A stretch of DNA of 13,652 nucleotides from JAENVT01 sp031412355. Lineage in GTDB: Bacteria > Actinomycetota > Acidimicrobiia > Acidimicrobiales > Ilumatobacteraceae. The stretch's first letter is position 1. Every line of letters begins with the position of its first letter. The stretch lies in contig JANOCR010000273.1 in assembly GCA_031412355.1 (NCBI GenBank), positions 1 through 13,652 on the forward strand, read 5' to 3'. Below the pieces are notes generated by a model. The model worked only from the letters and a program-made list of their open reading frames with translations. It was not told the DNA's origin and did no database searches. Shown one piece after another: positions 12,202-13,652 of the stretch. A program made the translations under genes and the position numbers.

Positions 12202-13652
12202 ATGGCGATCGATAAACGCACCACCCGCTTGGGGATGTTGGCGCTTGTTTCGACGCTCTTGATCGGTGCTCTCGGAACGCGCCTGTGGTTCCTGCAGGGT
12301 GTCGAGGCCGCCTCGTACCAAGCGAAGGTGTCGGCGGCGAAGCTGCGCGAAGTGTTGATCCCGCCCGAGCGTGGGCGCATCTTCGACGCCAAGGGTCGGA
12401 TCATGGCCGACAACCAGCGCATCCTCACCGTCGCCATCGACTGGAGTGTGATCCGCAAGCCGAAGGACCGCGAGGCACTGTTCAATCGCTTGTCGGGTCC
12501 CCTGAAGGTTCCGGTCATCGACCTGCAGCGTCGGTACGAGCCTTGCTTCGGGGAGCCGACCATTCCGCGGTGCACCAAGGGCCAGCGTTACAGCACACTG
12601 CTGCCGTTGCCGCTGAGAGAAGACGTCGACGAAGACACCGTCACGTACCTTAAGGAGCGCAGCGAAGACTTCCCTGGTATCCAGATCGTCGAGCAGTGGA
12701 AGCGGGTGTATCCGTACTCCCCGCTGGCCAGCCATGTCGTCGGCTATCTCGGTCCGATCACCGAAGAGACCCTGCGCGACTACAGGGACAAGGGCTACAA
12801 CACCAATGAGCTGGTCGGTTCGTTCGGTGTCGAACTGTCGATGGAAGACACGCTGCACGGTTCATGGGGCAAGCAGGTGTTCGAGGTCGACGCTGCTGGT
12901 GGCATCGTTCGCGAAGTGATCGACGAACACGTCGACCCAATCGCCGGCCGCGACATCCAACTGACCATAGATCTCGAACTTCAGCAATACGCCGAGCAGG
13001 CGCTCGAGACCAAGCTGAAGCAACGCCGCAACCTGCCGACCGACATCCTCGGTCAAGACATCGCCGCCCACAACCCGATCGATCCGAAGAAGCCCGAAGG
13101 TGTCGAGCGTGTGTATTCGAGCTCGAGAGAGTTCGGTACGCAAGAGTGGATCCAATACAAGGCGCCGGCCGGATCGGTCGTGGTCGAAGACAACTCCAAC
13201 GGCCAGATCCTGGCGATGGCCAGCTACCCGCGGTTCGACAATCGGTGGATGGGTGCGATCGGCGGCGACAAGTTCGACCAACTGTTCGGCGAGAAGATCG
13301 ACCCCACCACCGGCAAGGCCGACCCCGACAAGTCGGTGCTGGTCAACCGCGCCGTGCAGGGTCGCTACAACCTCGGGTCGACGATCAAACCGTTCGTCGC
13401 CTGGTCGGCGATGCACAGCGGTGTGATCGGGCCCAACGAGCCGTACCTCGACAGGGGCATCTACAAGCTCGAATCGATCCCCGACGACGTCTGCGCGAGC
13501 GGTGTGCGTTGCGAGTTCAAGAACGCCACCAACGTGCGCACCCAAAGATCGTCGTCGTACGGGCCGGTCACCGTGGCCGACGCCTTGGCGGTCAGCAGCG
13601 ACGCGTTCTTCTACCGCCTCGGTGAGAAGTTCTGGATGATCGACGAGCACAA
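12202..13652 (+). CDS. mrdA: penicillin-binding protein 2 (class B, MrdA type), partial
   Basis: The first 483 residues are present; the frame is still open at the window end. A membrane anchor (about 10-28) is followed by the dimerisation-domain motif PPERGRIFDAKGRIMADN (about 55-72), ELVGSFGVE, and DIQLTIDLELQQYAE. The transpeptidase domain shows the active-site STIK (Ser393, Lys396). An SSD triplet (Ser465-Ser466-Asp467) occupies the SxN position, which I recall as the PBP2-type form of that motif. The KTG motif would lie outside the window. It cross-links peptidoglycan during elongation with RodA. ATG 12202 is the first start codon after an in-frame stop at 12136-12138. No Shine-Dalgarno is seen, but CACAAT (12190-12195) stands 6 nt upstream and might be a -10 box. 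It is 63 nt after mreD. Confidence 0.93.
   Translation, partial: MAIDKRTTRLGMLALVSTLLIGALGTRLWFLQGVEAASYQAKVSAAKLREVLIPPERGRIFDAKGRIMADNQRILTVAIDWSVIRKPKDREALFNRLSGPLKVPVIDLQRRYEPCFGEPTIPRCTKGQRYSTLLPLPLREDVDEDTVTYLKERSEDFPGIQIVEQWKRVYPYSPLASHVVGYLGPITEETLRDYRDKGYNTNELVGSFGVELSMEDTLHGSWGKQVFEVDAAGGIVREVIDEHVDPIAGRDIQLTIDLELQQYAEQALETKLKQRRNLPTDILGQDIAAHNPIDPKKPEGVERVYSSSREFGTQEWIQYKAPAGSVVVEDNSNGQILAMASYPRFDNRWMGAIGGDKFDQLFGEKIDPTTGKADPDKSVLVNRAVQGRYNLGSTIKPFVAWSAMHSGVIGPNEPYLDRGIYKLESIPDDVCASGVRCEFKNATNVRTQRSSSYGPVTVADALAVSSDAFFYRLGEKFWMIDEH

Overview
The window is a GC-rich bacterial chromosomal segment dominated by housekeeping genes. The gene order tig-clpP-clpX-folC-ndk-mreB-mreC-mreD-pbp2, frequent GTG starts, start codons lying just downstream of TANNNT -10 boxes without a Shine-Dalgarno sequence, and Thr/Ser-rich linkers all point to Actinomycetota. 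I would guess an Acidimicrobiia (Ilumatobacter-like) genome; that placement is inference, not proof.

Layout. Positions 2-112 hold the C-terminal end of a polar amino acid-type ABC transporter ATPase. A 348-nt non-coding stretch follows, with a near-perfect 33-nt palindrome and a candidate promoter. Next is a secreted Asp-box (BNR) beta-propeller protein (461-2263), then on the minus strand tRNA-Pro(UGG) (2328-2400). A minus-strand pair follows: a class V aminotransferase of the cysteine-desulfurase-like type (2504-3664) and a small SH3-like hypothetical protein (3765-4034). The spacer between these two contains a REP-like hairpin and a strong G-quadruplex motif. Divergent from them runs the protein quality-control operon: trigger factor (tig) with a His/Asp-rich tail, clpP overlapping it by 8 nt, and clpX. 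folC and ndk follow, separated by a tandem pair of 45-nt hairpin repeats. The right end is the cell-elongation operon mreB-mreC-mreD and a class B penicillin-binding protein (PBP2/MrdA type) that runs off the window.

How the genes work together. Tig, ClpP and ClpX cover nascent-chain folding and ATP-dependent proteolysis. FolC and Ndk serve folate polyglutamylation and nucleotide balance. MreB, MreC, MreD and PBP2 form the core of the elongasome that builds lateral cell wall; rodA would be expected just beyond the window, but this cannot be seen.

I found no convincing undescribed multi-gene system. The observations most worth a second look are: an MreB whose phosphate-1 Asp is replaced by Val; an MreC with a Thr-rich insertion of about 68 residues inside its periplasmic domain; the His/Asp tail of Tig with the clpP ribosome-binding site embedded in it; the covarying tandem hairpins before ndk; the long AT-rich palindrome at 208-240; and two intergenic G-quadruplex motifs.
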